From Vicinamibacteria bacterium (lineage in GTDB: Bacteria > Acidobacteriota > Vicinamibacteria > Vicinamibacterales > UBA2999), in NCBI GenBank assembly GCA_025938035.1, contig JAICQE010000029.1, positions 1-30,565 of the forward strand: 30,565 nt of DNA. The letters are read 5' to 3'. Below, one piece after another: positions 28,645 to 30,565 of the stretch (the first letter of the stretch is position 1; each line of letters opens with the position of its first letter). The notes under the pieces were generated by a model. It saw nothing but the letters and a program-made list of their open reading frames with translations. It was not told where the DNA came from and did not search any database. The translations under genes were made by a program, and so were the position numbers.

Positions 28645-29577
28645 ATGTACGGCGGCTCCAAAGCGCTGTTCTTCGCCTTGTCGCGAAGCACAGCGCTCAA
28701 ACGGCTGGCGTCGAAGTACGGCATGGCCACGCCGGAGAGCTTCGCGCGGCGGTTCATTGCCGGTGAAACGGTGGAAGAAGCCATCCGCGACGCGCGCATC
28801 CTGCAGGCGCGCGGCATGCTGCTGACGCTCGACTACCTCGGCGAAAGCGTCAGCACCACGGACGAAGCATCGGCCGCCACCCGCGAATACGTTCGCCTCA
28901 TCGACGTCATCGTGAAGTCCGGCATAGAAAGGAACATCTCGCTGAAGCTGACGCAGCTGGGCGCCACCGTCGACCGCGCCACGTGCGTGGACAACCTCCG
29001 CCGCATCCTCGATCCCGCCGGAAAACACGGGTTCTTCGTCCGCATCGACATGGAGAACTCGCCGTATACCGCCGTGACGATGGAGGTGTTCGAAACACTC
29101 TGGCAGCAGGAGTACCGCAATATCGGCCTCGCGCTGCAGGCGGCGCTGCACCGGACGGCGCAGGACGTGCGGCGGATGATCGAGCTGGGTGCCCGTGTCC
29201 GCCTGGTCAAAGGGGCGTACAAGGAGCCGCCGGCCGCGGCAATCCAGGCGAAGAAGGACGTCGATGCGGCGTTCGTCCAGCTCATGCAGCTTCTGCTCGA
29301 CGAGGGCACCTACCCGGCAATCGCCACCCACGACGAGGCGATCATCGCCAGCACGTGCGCTTACGCGCACAGCAGGAATATCGCCCGCGACCGGTTCGAG
29401 TTCCAGATGCTGTATGGAATCCGACGCGACCTGCAGGCCAGCCTCGTCGCGGATGGCCACCGGATGCGAATCTATTTGCCGTTCGGGAGGCAGTGGTTTC
29501 CGTACTTCATGCGGCGGCTGGGTGAGCGTCCGGCCAATGTTGGCTTCGTTTTACGGGCGATTCTCCGCGAGCGATAG
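28645..29577 (+). CDS. Proline dehydrogenase (monofunctional)
   Basis: This 310-residue FAD-dependent enzyme oxidises L-proline to pyrroline-5-carboxylate, the first step of proline use. Family landmarks are MLLTLDYLGESV at the start of the barrel, ISLKLTQLGA, FFVRIDMENSPYT, the flavin/substrate motif VRLVKGAYKEP, IATHDEAII, FEFQMLYGIRRDLQ, and the C-terminal substrate-binding PYFMRRLGERPANVGF with its Arg pair. The length fits the monofunctional PRODH (B. subtilis FadM/PutB type), not PutA. No P5C dehydrogenase gene is adjacent. A heptamer array and a leaderless promoter precede it; a GC hairpin follows the stop. Confidence 0.95.
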   Translation: MYGGSKALFFALSRSTALKRLASKYGMATPESFARRFIAGETVEEAIRDARILQARGMLLTLDYLGESVSTTDEASAATREYVRLIDVIVKSGIERNISLKLTQLGATVDRATCVDNLRRILDPAGKHGFFVRIDMENSPYTAVTMEVFETLWQQEYRNIGLALQAALHRTAQDVRRMIELGARVRLVKGAYKEPPAAAIQAKKDVDAAFVQLMQLLLDEGTYPAIATHDEAIIASTCAYAHSRNIARDRFEFQMLYGIRRDLQASLVADGHRMRIYLPFGRQWFPYFMRRLGERPANVGFVLRAILRER

Positions 29578-29607
29578 CCGCGGCGGCGCGCCTCGGGCGC
29601 TACGGCT
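29576..29607. repeat. GC-rich hairpin after proline dehydrogenase gene
   Basis: AGCCG (29576-29580) pairs with CGGCT (29603-29607), and inside GCGCC (29588-29592) pairs with GGCGC (29596-29600) over a TCG loop. No T-tract follows. The right side contains GCGCTACGGC, the reverse complement of the GCCGTAGCGC core of the hairpin near 29855, so the two may be copies of one REP-like element. Confidence 0.5.
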
Positions 29608-29953
29608 GAGACGGTGTTTCCCCTGTGCAGTAGTGGGAATGGCGTTCGGAGTTCAGACATTAGTTCAGCCGACCGTCCGATTCTTCTAAAGCGCTACCGA
29701 CTTTCTGAGTGCACTCTTGAGACACCATCCAGCGCCTCACTCCGTAAACACCTGAGCCTGAATAGCTTGCTTTCCGCGTAGGTCATCTGGCACCCCTCTT
29801 GATATCTCTGCCGGCGGAGCCTTGCGGACCTGTCTCGCCAGCCGCGACTTGCCCGCCGTAGCGCGAAGCGCGAAGGTGGAAGCGGCGAAGGCGGACCGAG
29901 TGGGCGTTAGGGAACGTCCTAACCGACAGGGACTACCAAGGGGAACGCAAATC
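29578..29953. other. 376-bp intergenic region without a credible gene
   Basis: No supported coding sequence was found. It contains the hairpin at 29576-29607, a second REP-like hairpin at about 29850-29880 (CCGCC-GTA-GCGC-GAA-GCGC-GAA-GGTGG), and a leader hairpin GTTAGG/CCTAAC (29906-29911 with 29918-29923, six-base loop) shortly before the ribosome site of the next gene. The part at 29610-29800 shows nothing I recognise. Confidence 0.6.
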
Positions 29954-30226
29954 ATGGCTACGGATTCAACGCTCACGGTAAGCACTGATTCCTCCGGCGT
30001 CATAACGCAGCTGCGGCGGTTCATCTGCGGTCTGCACGGCCACGACTCGCTGCTGCACTTCGGAGAGGGACGCGTGTCGCTGCTGTGTTCGTCGTGCGGG
30101 CACGAAACACCGGGCTGGGACGTGAAGGGCACGCCCGCGCGCAGCCAGACTGTTCGGAGCGGCGCTGCCCGATCCGAACGTCGCGTCATGCAGATGCCGT
30201 TCGTCGGCGAGCGCCGCGTCGCCTGA
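29954..30226 (+). CDS. Small zinc-ribbon protein of unknown function
   Basis: The protein is 90 residues from ATG 29954, with AAGGGG about ten bases upstream. The frame is open further 5' but crosses the hairpins and has no ribosome site. The core LRRFICGLHGHDSLLHFGEGRVSLLCSSCGHETPGW contains Cys, two His and a CSSC pair that could bind one Zn. The C-terminal third is basic and low in structure. A GTTAGG/CCTAAC hairpin in the leader may control expression (inference). The gene ends before a strong terminator, so it is a single-gene transcript. Confidence 0.75.
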   Translation: MATDSTLTVSTDSSGVITQLRRFICGLHGHDSLLHFGEGRVSLLCSSCGHETPGWDVKGTPARSQTVRSGAARSERRVMQMPFVGERRVA

Positions 30227-30272
30227 AAGGGCGGAGGAAACGGCCGCAGCGCGGCCGCCAAACACGACTGTG

Positions 30273-30305
30273 AAGGCCAGGCGCGCCGCCTGGCCTTTCG
30301 TTTTT
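30273..30305 (+). terminator. Strong Rho-independent terminator
   Basis: AAGGCCAGGCG (30273-30283) and CGCCTGGCCTT (30287-30297) form a perfect 11-bp stem over a three-base loop, followed by TCGTTTTT. It terminates the zinc-ribbon transcript and isolates kup. Confidence 0.92.
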
Positions 30306-30345
30306 CGTGGTACTGTCACACAGCCGATCGTGACCGGAGCCGTCT

Positions 30346-30565
30346 TTGTCGACTAGTGGACGCAGGCCGCTGCTTCCACTCACGCTGACCGCGGTCGGCG
30401 TCGTTTACGGCGACATCGGCACGAGCCCGCTCTACGCGCTGCGGGAGTGCTTTTTCGGAACCCACGCCGTTCCGCCGACACAGGAAAACGTGCTCGGCGT
30501 GCTCTCTCTCATCATCTACTCGCTGGTCCTGGTCATCTCGATCAAGTACATGGCGCTCGTCCTCC
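30346..30565 (+). CDS. kup: Potassium uptake protein Kup, N-terminal part (cut by window end)
   Basis: The frame from TTG 30346 reads [21 protein letters not shown], the Kup/HAK/KUP signature at the first membrane helix, then [27 protein letters not shown], the second helix. Kup is a proton-coupled K+ importer of the inner membrane. GGAG lies seven bases before the TTG, and the protein would start with a short hydrophilic tail as usual in the family. Only about 73 codons are inside the window. Confidence 0.93.
   Translation, partial: MSTSGRRPLLPLTLTAVGVVYGDIGTSPLYALRECFFGTHAVPPTQENVLGVLSLIIYSLVLVISIKYMALVL

Noticed and set aside
29850..29953. c-di-AMP or other known riboswitch in the region upstream of kup
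   Set aside because: A strong terminator separates this leader from kup, and none of the known riboswitch core sequences could be matched by eye.

Overview
The window is a GC-rich, densely coded bacterial chromosome segment. The best guess is an Acidobacteriota member of the Vicinamibacteria (subdivision 6) type. That guess rests on gene content known from that group: two adjacent copies of a secreted protein with an RTPWGDPD motif, a fused MFS/spermidine-synthase-like protein, an animal-type single-chain transketolase and short-repeat-rich intergenic DNA. No rRNA or tRNA gene was seen, so the assignment is an inference.

Left part (1-11.7 kb): a MetF-like reductase gene converges on a PhoP/PhoQ-type two-component pair. 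Divergent from that pair is a membrane-anchored SAM methyltransferase behind an operator of 11-bp-spaced TGAAC half-sites. Next come two tandem secreted paralogues, a small membrane protein, a fused MFS/spermidine-synthase-like protein and a small secreted protein. A four-gene overlapping operon follows on the minus strand: DapB-like oxidoreductase, GNAT acetyltransferase, zinc-ribbon protein and HAD phosphatase.

Centre (11.8-19.3 kb): three tightly packed minus-strand genes behind one near-consensus sigma-70 promoter. They encode a membrane protein with five IPT/TIG domains, a SIR2-family NADase-type effector, and a STAND P-loop ATPase with one membrane helix and a long beta-propeller tail. 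This looks like a membrane-based immune or conflict module: propeller and IPT domains for recognition, the STAND ATPase as switch, and SIR2 as NAD-depleting effector. It is the most interesting locus in the window.

Right part (19.3-30.6 kb): mostly housekeeping genes. These are FtsH, a DUF72 protein, a DinB-family protein, a frameshifted four-helix-bundle (23S-IVP-like) gene, transketolase, a DUF4149-like membrane protein overlapping NAD-type isocitrate dehydrogenase, a PlsB-like acyltransferase, proline dehydrogenase, a small zinc-ribbon protein and the start of the potassium transporter gene kup at the window edge.

A second theme runs through the intergenic DNA. At least eight gaps contain in-phase heptanucleotide arrays, often as two inverted arms around a short spacer. 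The heptamer differs from site to site. One pair of arms encloses the four-helix-bundle pseudogene instead of a short spacer, suggesting that the solo hairpins and this unit belong to one element class. Several genes also have a -10 box only 5-7 nt before the start codon, implying leaderless transcripts.
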